A DNA stretch of 64,000 nt from Shimia_B sp038527375 (GTDB lineage Bacteria; Pseudomonadota; Alphaproteobacteria; Rhodobacterales; Rhodobacteraceae): contig JBCBFU010000005.1 of assembly GCA_038527375.1 (NCBI GenBank), positions 37,833 through 101,832 on the forward strand, read 5' to 3'. A program made the position numbers and the translations under genes. Below the pieces are notes generated by a model. It was not told the origin of the DNA. It made no database searches and worked only from the letters and a program-made list of their open reading frames with translations. Shown here piece by piece: positions 1 through 8,469 of this stretch. The first letter of the stretch is position 1. Every line of letters begins with the position of its first letter.

Positions 1-325
1 TGGGCATGTCCTTGGCCGTCAGCGTTGTGCCTTCCAGCGGGTCGAGCGCGATGTCGACGCCCGGCCCTTTGCCGGTGCCAACCTCTTCGCCGATATAGAG
101 CATCGGTGCCTCGTCCCGTTCGCCTTCGCCGATGACGACGACGCCCGCGATGTCCAGTTTGTTGAGCTGTTCGCGCATCGCGTTGACGGCGGCCTGATCG
201 GCGGCCTTTTCATCCCCGCGCCCGACCCAATCGGCGGATGCAATCGCGGCGGCCTCGGACACGCGGGCAAGTCCGAGCGACAGCATGCGGTCGTGGAATT
301 CGGCGGGGCTGTTGGTGTCGGTCAT
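1..325 (-). CDS. glpX: Fructose-1,6-bisphosphatase class II, N-terminal part (cut by window edge)
   Basis: The first 108 residues of a GlpX-type fructose-1,6-bisphosphatase are visible; the gene runs off the left edge. This enzyme hydrolyses fructose 1,6-bisphosphate to fructose 6-phosphate in gluconeogenesis and, in autotrophs, the Calvin cycle. The start ATG at 325 gives MTDTNSPAEFHDRM. The metal- and substrate-binding segments GEGERDEAP and DPLEGTT are intact and diagnostic of the class II family. It lies 99 bp downstream of hom on the same strand, an arrangement common in Rhodobacteraceae, so the two are probably co-transcribed. Confidence 0.93.
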   Translation of the reverse strand, partial: MTDTNSPAEFHDRMLSLGLARVSEAAAIASADWVGRGDEKAADQAAVNAMREQLNKLDIAGVVVIGEGERDEAPMLYIGEEVGTGKGPGVDIALDPLEGTTLTAKDMP

Positions 326-424
326 CGGGCGTCCTTCGTGTGGGCTAGGCGTTACGCATGGGTTAGGCGGTCGCAGACCCGGGTAAAAGACCGGTTACGC
401 TAACATCCCGCGCGGACCCGTGGA

Positions 425-1720
425 TCAGACGGCTTCGATCCGCAGGGTGACGGGCGTGTCGGCCACGACGTCGGTGCGGGCCATCGTGTCTATGGCGGCA
501 TCGAGTGCGGCGCGCGTCGTCTTGTGCGTGACGATCAACACGGGCGCGCGATCATCGGCGTGGTCGTATTGGCGCATCCGGTCGATGGAGACCCCGGCGG
601 TCCCGAGCGCTGTCGCGACTTTGGCAAGCGCGCCGGGTTTATCCTCGAGCAGGAGGCGCATGTAATAGGGTGCCTCGGTGACGGCGCGCGCAGGCTCTGC
701 TGACACGAGCGTGTCAGCTGGCTGACCAAAGGTGGCGATGCGGGTGCCGCGCGCGATATCCAAGATGTCCGACAACACGGCGCTGGCGGTAGGGCCTTCG
801 CCCGCGCCCGCGCCCCGCAGCACGATCTGGCCCACATGGTCGCCTTCCAGCACGACCATGTTCGTCCCGCCCTCAAGCTGACCCAGGGGCGATGTCACGG
901 GCACGAGGCACGGTGACATGCGCTGTTCCAGCCCGCGTTCGGTCAGTTGGGCCACGCCCAACAGCTTGATCTTGTAGCCCATGTCAGCGGCTTGGTGGAT
1001 GTCCTCGATGGTGATCTGCTGGATACCTTCCAGCTCCATCCCCGCAAAATCGACCTGGGTGCCAAAGGCGATGGACGACAGGATCGCCAGCTTGTGACCT
1101 GCATCAATGCCGCCCACGTCGAGGTTCGGATCAGCCTCCAGATAGCCAAGCGCGTCGGCCTCGGCGAAGACCTCGTCATAGGGGAGGCCCGCGCTTTCCA
1201 TGCGGGTCAGGATGTAATTGCAGGTGCCGTTCATGACGCCCACAATCCGCTCGATGCCGTTACCGGCCAGGCCTTCGGTCAGCGCCTTGATCACGGGGAT
1301 GCCACCCGCGACCGCGGCCTCGAACCGCAGCACGCGGTCTGCGGCTTCAGCCTGTTGGGCCAGCGCGTGACCGTGGATGGCCAACATCGCCTTGTTGGCC
1401 GTGACGACGTCGGTGCCTGCCGCAATCGCGGCCTCGGTCGCGGCCTTGGCGGGGCCGTCTTCGCCGCCCATCAATTCGACAAAGATGTCGATATCATCGC
1501 GGCGGGCCATTTCGACAGGATCGTCGTGCCATTCGTAGCCCGACAGATCGACGCCCCGGTCCTTGGACCGCGAGCGGGCGGATACGGCTGCGATTTCGAT
1601 CGTGCGACCGGTGCGTTCGGCCATCTTGGCGCCGTGCTGGGTGATCATGCGGATCACGCCCACACCCACGGTTCCAAGCCCTGCAATTGCGATGCGTAGC
1701 GGCGCGGGCGTCTGGGTCAT
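425..1720 (-). CDS. hom: Homoserine dehydrogenase
   Basis: This 431-residue protein should reduce aspartate semialdehyde to homoserine with NAD(P)H, feeding threonine, methionine and isoleucine synthesis in the cytoplasm. It has the N-terminal Rossmann motif GLGTVGVGV (about residues 14-22), the central homoserine dehydrogenase segment with GGIPVIKAL and NGTCNYILTRM, and a C-terminal ACT domain (YYMRLLLEDKPGALAKVA, from about residue 350) that usually mediates threonine feedback. I chose the ATG at 1720 over an upstream in-frame start at 1777 because GGAG sits correctly before it and the Rossmann fold begins just after. Length is normal for the ACT-containing form. Confidence 0.96.
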   Translation of the reverse strand: MTQTPAPLRIAIAGLGTVGVGVIRMITQHGAKMAERTGRTIEIAAVSARSRSKDRGVDLSGYEWHDDPVEMARRDDIDIFVELMGGEDGPAKAATEAAIAAGTDVVTANKAMLAIHGHALAQQAEAADRVLRFEAAVAGGIPVIKALTEGLAGNGIERIVGVMNGTCNYILTRMESAGLPYDEVFAEADALGYLEADPNLDVGGIDAGHKLAILSSIAFGTQVDFAGMELEGIQQITIEDIHQAADMGYKIKLLGVAQLTERGLEQRMSPCLVPVTSPLGQLEGGTNMVVLEGDHVGQIVLRGAGAGEGPTASAVLSDILDIARGTRIATFGQPADTLVSAEPARAVTEAPYYMRLLLEDKPGALAKVATALGTAGVSIDRMRQYDHADDRAPVLIVTHKTTRAALDAAIDTMARTDVVADTPVTLRIEAV

Positions 1721-1807
1721 GTGGGAGTCTCCGGTAAACTGCCCGCGCTGTTTAGGCCGGGTGTGGCCGAAGGGCAATGCGGTTGGGCCACCCGGAAAGG
1801 CAGTTCG

Positions 1808-2116
1808 TTAGCGTATCCCGGACAGCCGCGCCCTATCCGCGGATGTCAGGACGGGCCCCCGCAAACGGTCCGCCCGCGCGCGCAGCGCCGCGACACGCGA
1901 GGCCACGATGGCGGGGACGTCTTCACGCGGCTGCGCGGACGTCTGCGCAAGCAGGTCGTCCAAGGGCAGGAAAGGCAGAAAGTCAGCCCCGCGCGTGGTG
2001 TCTTCGGTCACGGCATCGAGTTCCGGGAACTGCGTACAGGCCGACAGGATCGCAAGGGCAGCACATGTTGCCGCGATCACGCGCAGAAGAGGGGCCGTTC
2101 CAACATGGCGTTCCAT
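1808..2116 (-). CDS. Small predicted lipoprotein
   Basis: This 102-residue protein has a typical lipoprotein signal: a short basic start, a hydrophobic stretch and the lipobox LSAC with the lipidated cysteine at residue 27. The mature part is about 76 residues, acidic then rich in Ala/Arg (VASRVAALRARADRLRG), which suggests a helix. No family is recognised. It is followed 87 bp later on the same strand by hom. It is convergent with nothing and divergent from the TetR gene, so the 88-bp spacer probably holds both promoters and the operator at 2175-2192. Confidence 0.7.
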   Translation of the reverse strand: MERHVGTAPLLRVIAATCAALAILSACTQFPELDAVTEDTTRGADFLPFLPLDDLLAQTSAQPREDVPAIVASRVAALRARADRLRGPVLTSADRARLSGIR

Positions 2117-2174
2117 GGGAGGGGTGATACGCCGGGCACGTGCGCCAAGGCAAGTTCAGGGAAAGGGGGTGACG

Positions 2175-2192
2175 ACTGAACGCTTGTTCAGT
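2175..2192. promoter_or_regulatory. Palindromic operator before the TetR gene
   Basis: A perfect inverted repeat, ACTGAAC-GCTT-GTTCAGT (7-4-7), lies 12 bp before the TetR start codon and inside the spacer it shares with the divergent lipoprotein gene. Short palindromes with GAAC/GTTC arms are typical TetR-family operators, and the position would block transcription. That the adjacent regulator binds it is inferred. Confidence 0.6.
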
Positions 2193-2204
2193 TAACACCG
2201 AGGG

Positions 2205-2798
2205 ATGGCGCGCAAGCAAGGATCCCATTCCGACATCACAGGCCCCCGCATTCACGCGGCGGCCCTGAAACTCTTTGCAGAACATGGGTTTGCGGCTGTC
2301 TCCATGCGCCAGATCGCGGCAGAGGTCGGCGTGCAGGCCGGCGCGATCTACAACTATGTCCCGCACAAACAGGCGCTTTTGGCGAACCTGATGCGGGGCC
2401 ATATGGACGGGCTTCTTGCCGATATCGAACCGCACCTGCCGGAAGGTGATCCCATGGCGGCGCTCGATGCGTTTGTGCGGTTCCACATTGGCTATCACCT
2501 CGACCGGGTCGACCTCGTGTTCATTTCGTACATGGAGTTGCGCGCACTGGAGCCCGAGAACTTCGACCTGATCACGCGCCTGCGCGGTGACTATGAAAAG
2601 CGGTTGGAACGGATCCTGATCGACGGCACACGGGACGGCGTATTCGACATCGCCGACCCCAAGATCACGACGCTTGCTTTGATCGCGATGCTGACAGGCG
2701 TGACGAACTGGTACCGCGAGGGCGGGCGGCTCGATCAAGGGGACATCGCCGACCACTACGCGGCCATGGCGCGACGCATGGTGTGCGCCGCGCCATAG
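2205..2798 (+). CDS. TetR/AcrR family transcriptional regulator
   Basis: This 197-residue one-component regulator has an N-terminal TetR helix-turn-helix at about residues 14-60 (ALKLFAEHGF, MRQIAAEVGVQAGAIYNYV) and a variable C-terminal ligand domain that does not identify the inducer. The start ATG has GAGGG only 1-2 nt before it, so the leader is unusually short. The likely operator at 2175-2192 overlaps the promoter region, implying autoregulation and possibly control of the divergent lipoprotein gene. It ends 16 bp before the convergent pirin gene. Confidence 0.88.
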   Translation: MARKQGSHSDITGPRIHAAALKLFAEHGFAAVSMRQIAAEVGVQAGAIYNYVPHKQALLANLMRGHMDGLLADIEPHLPEGDPMAALDAFVRFHIGYHLDRVDLVFISYMELRALEPENFDLITRLRGDYEKRLERILIDGTRDGVFDIADPKITTLALIAMLTGVTNWYREGGRLDQGDIADHYAAMARRMVCAAP

Positions 2799-2813
2799 CG
2801 GGGTTTGACACGC

Positions 2814-3725
2814 CTAGTGGGCGGGTTTGATGAACGTGCCGTTGCGCAGCTCGGTCATGGCCTGCATCAACTCTTCACGCGTGTTCATCACGATGGGCCC
2901 GTGCCATGCGACGGGTTCGTCAATCGGCGCGCCCGAGATCAGCAAAAAGCGCACGCCCTCGGGCCCCGCCTGAACCGTGACCTCGTCGCCGGTGCCGAAC
3001 CGGATCAGGGTCCGGTCGCCCGACAGATCGCGGATGTTGACCTCTTCGCCGCCAACCTCTTTTTCAAGGAGGATACCTTGCGGATCGGATGCGTCGGCAA
3101 AGGCCGCGGAGCCTTCAAAAACATAGGCAAAGGCCCGGCGGTAGGTGTCGATCTTGAACGTCTTCTTCACGCCTGCCGGGACATAGACGTCCAGGTATTG
3201 CGGATCGGCGGCGATGCCGTCGACGGGGCCGCGTCTGCCCCAGAATTCGCCCACGATCACCTTCACCCGGGTGCCGTCATCGTCGATGACCTCCGGGATC
3301 TCGGAGCCCGATACGTCCTGATAGCGCGGGTCCGTCATCTTGAGCGATGACGGCAGGTTTCCCCACAGTTGGAACCCGTGCATTTGGCCGTTGGCGTTCC
3401 CGTGCGGCATCTCTTGGTGCATGATCCCGCGGCCTGCGGTCATCCATTGCACGTCGCCCGCGCCCAGCGTCCCGGTATTGCCGAGGCTGTCGCCGTGATC
3501 GACTGTGCCTGACAGCACGTAGGTGATCGTTTCGATCCCACGGTGCGGGTGCCAGGGGAAGCCAGCCTCGAAATCCTCGGGCCGCTCATTACGAAAATCG
3601 TCGAACAGCAGGAACGGGTCGAGCTCGCTGGGGTCCTGAAACCCGAAGGCGCGGTGAAGTTTGACGCCTGCGCCTTCCATCGTGGGGACGGCGCGGCGGG
3701 TTTCGAGTGTTGGTCTGAGTGACAT
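2814..3725 (-). CDS. Pirin family protein (bicupin)
   Basis: This 303-residue protein has the pirin N-terminal cupin with the expected metal ligands His59 and His61 (WHPHRGIETITYVL) and His103 and Glu105 (GIMHQEMP), followed by the pirin C-terminal domain. Bacterial pirins are iron cupins; several have quercetinase activity and others bind metabolic enzymes, so the exact role here is open. It is divergent from a dehydrogenase gene across a 199-bp spacer. Confidence 0.92.
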   Translation of the reverse strand: MSLRPTLETRRAVPTMEGAGVKLHRAFGFQDPSELDPFLLFDDFRNERPEDFEAGFPWHPHRGIETITYVLSGTVDHGDSLGNTGTLGAGDVQWMTAGRGIMHQEMPHGNANGQMHGFQLWGNLPSSLKMTDPRYQDVSGSEIPEVIDDDGTRVKVIVGEFWGRRGPVDGIAADPQYLDVYVPAGVKKTFKIDTYRRAFAYVFEGSAAFADASDPQGILLEKEVGGEEVNIRDLSGDRTLIRFGTGDEVTVQAGPEGVRFLLISGAPIDEPVAWHGPIVMNTREELMQAMTELRNGTFIKPAH

Positions 3726-3767
3726 GAGCGTCTCCTCTGATGCGGTGTTGAGAGTGATTTAGGATGT

Positions 3768-3787
3768 GCGTTGCCCTGCGGCAATGC
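3768..3787. promoter_or_regulatory. Imperfect inverted repeat between pirin and dehydrogenase genes
   Basis: GCGTTGCC-CTGC-GGCAATGC forms an 8-bp inverted repeat with one mismatch, about 43 bp upstream of the pirin start and in the spacer between divergent genes. It could be an operator for either gene. No adjacent regulator points to the binding protein. Confidence 0.3.
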
Positions 3788-3924
3788 GCAGGTCTGTGGG
3801 TAGGCTGCCTGCGATGGTGCGAAAACGCGCAGGTCAGTGCAGTTGCGACCGCAGCTTGCCGATTTCAGGCGGTTTCCGCGTTCCGGATCGGACGACCAAA
3901 CACGCGGCAATAAGGAGAACGGCC

Positions 3925-4872
3925 ATGAAGATCGGGTTCATCGGGTTGGGGAACGTCGGGGGAAAGCTGGCAGGCAGCTTGCTGCGCAACGGCGTGGACA
4001 TCGCAGTTCATGATCTGGACAGCGAATTGGTGGGGCAATTCGTGGGGCAGGGCGCGCGGGACGGCGAAAGCCCCGCAACCCTGATGCGGAGCTGTGATGC
4101 GGTCATCACATGCCTGCCCAGTCCCGCCGCGTCCGATGCAGTGCTTCAGCAGATGCTGCCCGAGGTCGCGCCCGGCAAGATCTGGATGGAGATGTCCACA
4201 ACGGATGAGGCCGAGGTCAAACGCCTCGGCGCGCAGGTGATCGCGGCAGGCGGTGCCGCGGTCGATTGCCCGGTCTCAGGCGGCTGCCACCGGGCTGCGA
4301 CGGGCAATATCAGCATCTTCGCGGGCTGCGCGCGCGACACGTTCGAGCGTATTCTGCCGCTCCTGACCACCATGGGGCGGCGCGTGCTGCATACCGGTGA
4401 TCTGGGATCGGCGTCGGTTCTCAAGGTCATCACCAACTACCTCGCAACCGCAAATCTGGTCAGCTGCGTCGAGGCGCTGACCGTGGCCAAAGGGGCGGGG
4501 ATGGATTTGGGCACAGCGTACGAGGCCATCGCGATGTCTTCCGGCACGTCCTTCGTGCATGAAACCGAAAGTCAGGTGATCCTGAACGGGTCGCGCGACA
4601 TCTCGTTCACCATGGATCTGGTGGCCAAGGATATCGGGTTGTTCCAGGAGGTCGCGGACCGTGCCGGGGTTCCGGTGGAGTTGAACCCCGAGCTGATCCG
4701 CATCTTCAACGATGGGATTGACCGCTACGGCCCGCGGGAATTGTCGCCCAACATCATCCGGCGCTTGGAAGACGCGACCGGGCTTGATATCCGCGCTCCG
4801 GGCTTTCCGGCAGAGATGACCGATGACGAGCCCGAAGAAAGTGGGGCAGAAGTGATCGTGAAACGGGCATGA
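3925..4872 (+). CDS. NAD(P)-dependent oxidoreductase, 3-hydroxyisobutyrate dehydrogenase family
   Basis: This 315-residue protein belongs to the beta-hydroxyacid dehydrogenase family. It has the N-terminal dinucleotide motif GFIGLGNVGGKLAG, the substrate-binding segment DCPVSGG (residues 114-120) and the catalytic lysine, probably Lys167, in SASVLKVITNYL. Possible substrates include 3-hydroxyisobutyrate, tartronate semialdehyde and related acids; the sequence alone does not decide. The ATG at 3925 is preceded by AAGGAG at good spacing. Its last four bases overlap the start of the next gene (ATGA), so the two are translationally coupled. Confidence 0.9.
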   Translation: MKIGFIGLGNVGGKLAGSLLRNGVDIAVHDLDSELVGQFVGQGARDGESPATLMRSCDAVITCLPSPAASDAVLQQMLPEVAPGKIWMEMSTTDEAEVKRLGAQVIAAGGAAVDCPVSGGCHRAATGNISIFAGCARDTFERILPLLTTMGRRVLHTGDLGSASVLKVITNYLATANLVSCVEALTVAKGAGMDLGTAYEAIAMSSGTSFVHETESQVILNGSRDISFTMDLVAKDIGLFQEVADRAGVPVELNPELIRIFNDGIDRYGPRELSPNIIRRLEDATGLDIRAPGFPAEMTDDEPEESGAEVIVKRA

Positions 4873-5348
4873 ATGACGCGGAACCGGAAATACTGGCGCA
4901 GATAACACCGTCACAGCCCCGTCGCATCTTTGCGACGGGCACGTTGGGGATGCTAGGGCTGTTGATGGTGTGGATGGCGGTCACGTCAGGCACCAGCGCG
5001 GGCTATCAGATCATGCTTGTTCTTCTGGGGGCGGGGGCCAGCACGCTGGCTTGGGTCCTATGGCAGGCGACCTCTGACTATCTGGTGCTGACGCCCGAGG
5101 CGCTCCAGACATCCAAGGGCGATGTCGTGGCGCGCGTTGCGAATGTCCGCAGCGTGGATCGCGGCGCCTTTGCCTTCAAACCCTCCAACGGCTTTTTGCT
5201 GACGTTGAAAACGCCCGGACGCGGGGTTTGGGCCCCGGGTCTATGGTGGCGGTTCGGGCGCCGCGTCGGTGTTGGCGGTGTGACCGCCGCGCACGAGGCC
5301 AAGGCCACCGCCGAGGCGATCATGATGCGGATCAATCCGGACGTCTGA
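4869..5348 (+). CDS. Predicted membrane protein of unknown function
   Basis: This 159-residue protein has two transmembrane helices near the N-terminus (about residues 20-40 and 45-66) and then a soluble domain rich in beta strands (YLVLTPEALQTSKGDVVARV, VDRGAFAFKPSNGF). That layout resembles small bacterial PH-like membrane proteins, but I cannot name a family. It overlaps the upstream dehydrogenase by 4 bp. It ends 6 bp before the convergent TadE-like gene. Confidence 0.7.
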   Translation: MNDAEPEILAQITPSQPRRIFATGTLGMLGLLMVWMAVTSGTSAGYQIMLVLLGAGASTLAWVLWQATSDYLVLTPEALQTSKGDVVARVANVRSVDRGAFAFKPSNGFLLTLKTPGRGVWAPGLWWRFGRRVGVGGVTAAHEAKATAEAIMMRINPDV

Positions 5349-5354
5349 GGGGCG

Positions 5355-5948
5355 CTAGGCCGAAGGGCAGGTCAGGCTGGTGTCCGGCGCCCAGATAACC
5401 TGGTTCACGAAACGCGGGCGCGAATAGACGAAATATTCGAACTGCTGACCCGGGATGCCCACATTGATCGCCGGACGGTAATCCAGGAACATTTCTACGA
5501 GGATCAGCTGATCGCCAAAGGGGACCACCGGCAGCCGATCAGCCTGCGCATGGAGCGTGTGATGCGTGTGCGGCAGAATGGTTGTCTTTGCCCCGGTGAC
5601 GTTTGACCACGCCACGCGATACTTGCTGTGGTTGTTGCTCCAACACACGATCGTGGTGCGCAACGTGATCCCGTTGGGCGACTTGGTCAGGAAGTTCGTC
5701 ATCCGCTCCATAGAATTCATGAAGGTCTGATTGACGCCGTTTTCCTGACGCCCGATGGAATCAGACACCGAATAGGCCACGCGCAACCCGTCGGTCTGGA
5801 CCCGGTAGGCATCGAAGAACACGAAGGTCGACACATAGGCCCACATCAGGAGCGGCAGAAGCAGGATCGTCTCGACCGATGCCACGCCTTCGCTGTCGCG
5901 GACAAAGCGCCGCAACAGGGGGCTGCGTTTGAAGAGGGCGCGCATCAT
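5355..5948 (-). CDS. TadE-like pilus-assembly protein
   Basis: This 197-residue protein has the TadE-type N-terminus: a basic leader, then DSEGVASVETILLLPLLMW leading into a transmembrane segment (about residues 22-45) with Glu26 at the position expected for pseudopilins. The rest is periplasmic or extracellular. The ATG at 5948 overlaps the previous stop by 4 bp (ATGA) and has GGAG before it. It is the last gene of a three-gene overlapping operon with the TadE and TadG-like genes. The Tad prepilin, ATPase and secretin genes are not in this window. Confidence 0.75.
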   Translation of the reverse strand: MMRALFKRSPLLRRFVRDSEGVASVETILLLPLLMWAYVSTFVFFDAYRVQTDGLRVAYSVSDSIGRQENGVNQTFMNSMERMTNFLTKSPNGITLRTTIVCWSNNHSKYRVAWSNVTGAKTTILPHTHHTLHAQADRLPVVPFGDQLILVEMFLDYRPAINVGIPGQQFEYFVYSRPRFVNQVIWAPDTSLTCPSA

Positions 5949-6478
5949 ACCGAAGGCTCCGCCACAAAGACGCCCATCGCGGTCAGCGCGTATTCCCCGT
6001 TGCCGTCCGACAAGGTCGAGCCGAATTTGAGCGAGGGGAAGAAAGAACGATACATCACGCATGCCCGTACAAAGACCATCTGGTTGTCGGCCCCGCCTTG
6101 AAACGGCGTGGCGGGTTGGACCGCCAGCGACCGGTTCGTGCAGGACGGCGTTGTGTTCATGTTGAAGCTCGTGAACGGGTCAAAAGGAACCATCTCGATC
6201 CGCAAATCATTGAGGCAATCGCCGATCATGCCAGAGCCTTGGCAGACCATGGTGTGAAACTGATCGTAGGTCGGCGGATTGAACGTGTTCAGCCGCACGA
6301 TCCTCAACGCTTGCTCCACACCGCGATCCAGCATCACCTGACGTGTCATCAACATGCCACTCTCGAACGAGGCGAGGAACAGCATGAAAAAGACCGGGAA
6401 CACGAGGACAAAGTCAAAGGCTGTCGCACCCTCTTCATCCCGCCGCAGCCGACGCAATATGTTCGTCAAACGCATCAT
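5945..6478 (-). CDS. TadE family protein
   Basis: This 177-residue protein begins with a basic stretch and RRDEEGATAFDFVLVFPVFF, the classic TadE/TadG membrane-anchor motif, followed by one transmembrane helix (about residues 19-40) and a periplasmic domain with several cysteines (VCQGSGMIGDC, PSCTNRS). Such proteins are minor pseudopilins or assembly factors of Flp/Tad tight-adherence pili. It overlaps both neighbours by 4 bp, so the trio is probably made in fixed proportion. Confidence 0.82.
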   Translation of the reverse strand: MMRLTNILRRLRRDEEGATAFDFVLVFPVFFMLFLASFESGMLMTRQVMLDRGVEQALRIVRLNTFNPPTYDQFHTMVCQGSGMIGDCLNDLRIEMVPFDPFTSFNMNTTPSCTNRSLAVQPATPFQGGADNQMVFVRACVMYRSFFPSLKFGSTLSDGNGEYALTAMGVFVAEPSV

Positions 6479-8199
6479 TGGATCAAACGCAGGTGGTTGA
6501 TGTTGCTGGCGATCGACTGGAACGCATAGTTGATCCCGTTCGAATTCGACACCGTGTAGGCATGGCCCGCAGAGGTCGCGCAGTAGTTCATCACGGTCAC
6601 ACCGGCGGCGGGGGCCTGATAGGCGATCGTGTAGATCGTAATGTCCTTCAGCTTGGCCGCGTCACAGCTTGCCTTCAGGCGGATGTCGGCCTCGTCGTTA
6701 TCAGCGTAAACCTCTTCCGCGTAGTAGGCGTCATAGTAGATCTGCGGGATATCGCCGTACCAGTAGCTGCTGCAATTGCGGCAGTTCTTGCGCCAATAGC
6801 CGTCGGGGTCCGAGTAGTAGAAGAAATACGTCGCCGCGTCGTAGACGAAGTAGTTCACCCATACGTCCTGCCAGCTCAGCTGATAGGCGTCCGACGGCAG
6901 ATTGTTTTCGTGCCAGAACTGGTCGTCGCTTGTCTTCCATTCGCTGCGGGGGCGATACCACCGTTCCCAGACGTTGTTGTTGTCAAAGCGCACGAAGTAG
7001 CCGTCGCGCGCCTTGCTGGCGCCATAGGACGGGGACCACCAGACCGGCGACATGGCCGCATTCGTACCATCGGTTGTCTTGAATTCGCTCTTGATGTCGT
7101 ATTGCGAGGTATTCTCACCGTCCGTCATCAGCACGATGATTTTGGACGTGTCGTCCGTCCCGTAATCGGTCGGCCAATTCTGGACGGAGCTGTCGGTCTC
7201 GGTCGCGGTGATGCGCTGGTTCACCACGGTCCGCACTGCCGGGTCGACAAGCGCCGCACCCCATTTAAAGCCCAGATCCACCGCAGTACGCCCATCCGCG
7301 CTGAGCGCATTGATGAAATTCTTCATCGTTTGCTTGTTCGTCTCGAACGGCAGGATACGCGCCGTCGTGTCATCGTCGCATTCCGTTTGGTACAGACGAG
7401 GCCATTTGTAGTCATTGTCGTTCCAGCCGTAATGCGCGATGCGAACCAGCTTTTGCGTGGTCGTGATCGGCACAACGCTGAAATCCGCGCGCTCAAAATG
7501 GACGCAATAGCTTTGCGTGTGCCAGTTGGTGGCGTTGAAGTACTTCAGCAGGTTGGGCCCCACATTTACCACGTGGGTATAGGGCACGATCGACACCATG
7601 GTGGTGCCGCCGCTTTGCCCGTTGGTGTTCAGGTCGTTTTTCACGACCGTATCAAAGAAGCCGTTTGCGGCAGCCTTGAGGTGGGTCAGGCGGCTGTTGT
7701 GGCCCATGGAGCCGGAGATATCGACCACCAGGGAGATTTCGAGATCCGAGATACGCTCCTCAGCGCCACCGGCACCGGGTGCCGACAGGCTGTCCACGCC
7801 CGACATGTGCAAGAACAGCGTCGGCACGTCCGACGACGCGGTCGCCTCGACCCGTTTGTGTAGAAGGCTTTCGCTGACAGTGATGGTGTCGAGCTGCGCG
7901 CCAAGACCGGCCTTAGCCATGTAGTCGTTCACCACATCCTCAGGCTCGCGCGGCTGATCGAGATCAGCGGCGGCTAGGACGGCCGCGTCGATTGTGTTCT
8001 GAAGCTTGATCCGATGCGCCTCCATCCGGGCGACATCGACGGCGATCCCGGACACGAGGAGCATGAGCATGAAAATGACGAAGGCAAAGATGAACATAAC
8101 GCCATCTTCGTCGCGGCCGAACTGGCCAAACGTACGCGCAAAAGGCGCCTGCACACCGGCCCAAGGCCGACGCTGTGCCACGTCAGATTTTCCACTCAT
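6475..8199 (-). CDS. TadG-like protein with von Willebrand A domain and aromatic-rich insertion
   Basis: This 574-residue protein has an N-terminal TadE/G membrane anchor (RDEDGVMFIFAFVIFMLML, about residues 29-54) and a vWA domain starting near residue 152. Its MIDAS metal site is DISGSMG at 160-166, with MTDGENT at 358-364. TadG-type proteins help anchor or assemble Flp pili and adhesion complexes. Residues about 386-499 form an unusual insertion dense in Tyr and Trp, with a CRNC pair. The ATG at 8199 has AAGGGG before it and was preferred to an upstream start at 8229. It heads the overlapping TadG-TadE-TadE operon. Confidence 0.85.
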   Translation of the reverse strand: MSGKSDVAQRRPWAGVQAPFARTFGQFGRDEDGVMFIFAFVIFMLMLLVSGIAVDVARMEAHRIKLQNTIDAAVLAAADLDQPREPEDVVNDYMAKAGLGAQLDTITVSESLLHKRVEATASSDVPTLFLHMSGVDSLSAPGAGGAEERISDLEISLVVDISGSMGHNSRLTHLKAAANGFFDTVVKNDLNTNGQSGGTTMVSIVPYTHVVNVGPNLLKYFNATNWHTQSYCVHFERADFSVVPITTTQKLVRIAHYGWNDNDYKWPRLYQTECDDDTTARILPFETNKQTMKNFINALSADGRTAVDLGFKWGAALVDPAVRTVVNQRITATETDSSVQNWPTDYGTDDTSKIIVLMTDGENTSQYDIKSEFKTTDGTNAAMSPVWWSPSYGASKARDGYFVRFDNNNVWERWYRPRSEWKTSDDQFWHENNLPSDAYQLSWQDVWVNYFVYDAATYFFYYSDPDGYWRKNCRNCSSYWYGDIPQIYYDAYYAEEVYADNDEADIRLKASCDAAKLKDITIYTIAYQAPAAGVTVMNYCATSAGHAYTVSNSNGINYAFQSIASNINHLRLIQ

Positions 8200-8469
8200 C
8201 TTACACCCCTTCACGGTGCTGTTTCCCACCCGCAGGTGGTCTCCCTCGCGACCTTTGATGTCATTGCTTCGCGGCTGAAATTGGGCAAAGCCGGGGCAGA
8301 CCGGGGCGAATTGGAGGCCATTCCGGAAACTCTTCGGTCGCGGATCGGAAACACTAAGGTGGGTTAACGCCTAAAAAACAGGCGTTCCGCAAAAAACGCG
8401 CCTCGCCAATTGTGGCGAATCCCGTAGGCTGACTCTAGGGCACCGCAGCCCACATCAAGGAGAAGCCAG

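Noticed and set aside
947..1699. Long open frame antisense to hom
   Set aside because: A GC-rich shadow frame opposite a strongly conserved enzyme; no ribosome site or recognisable domain.
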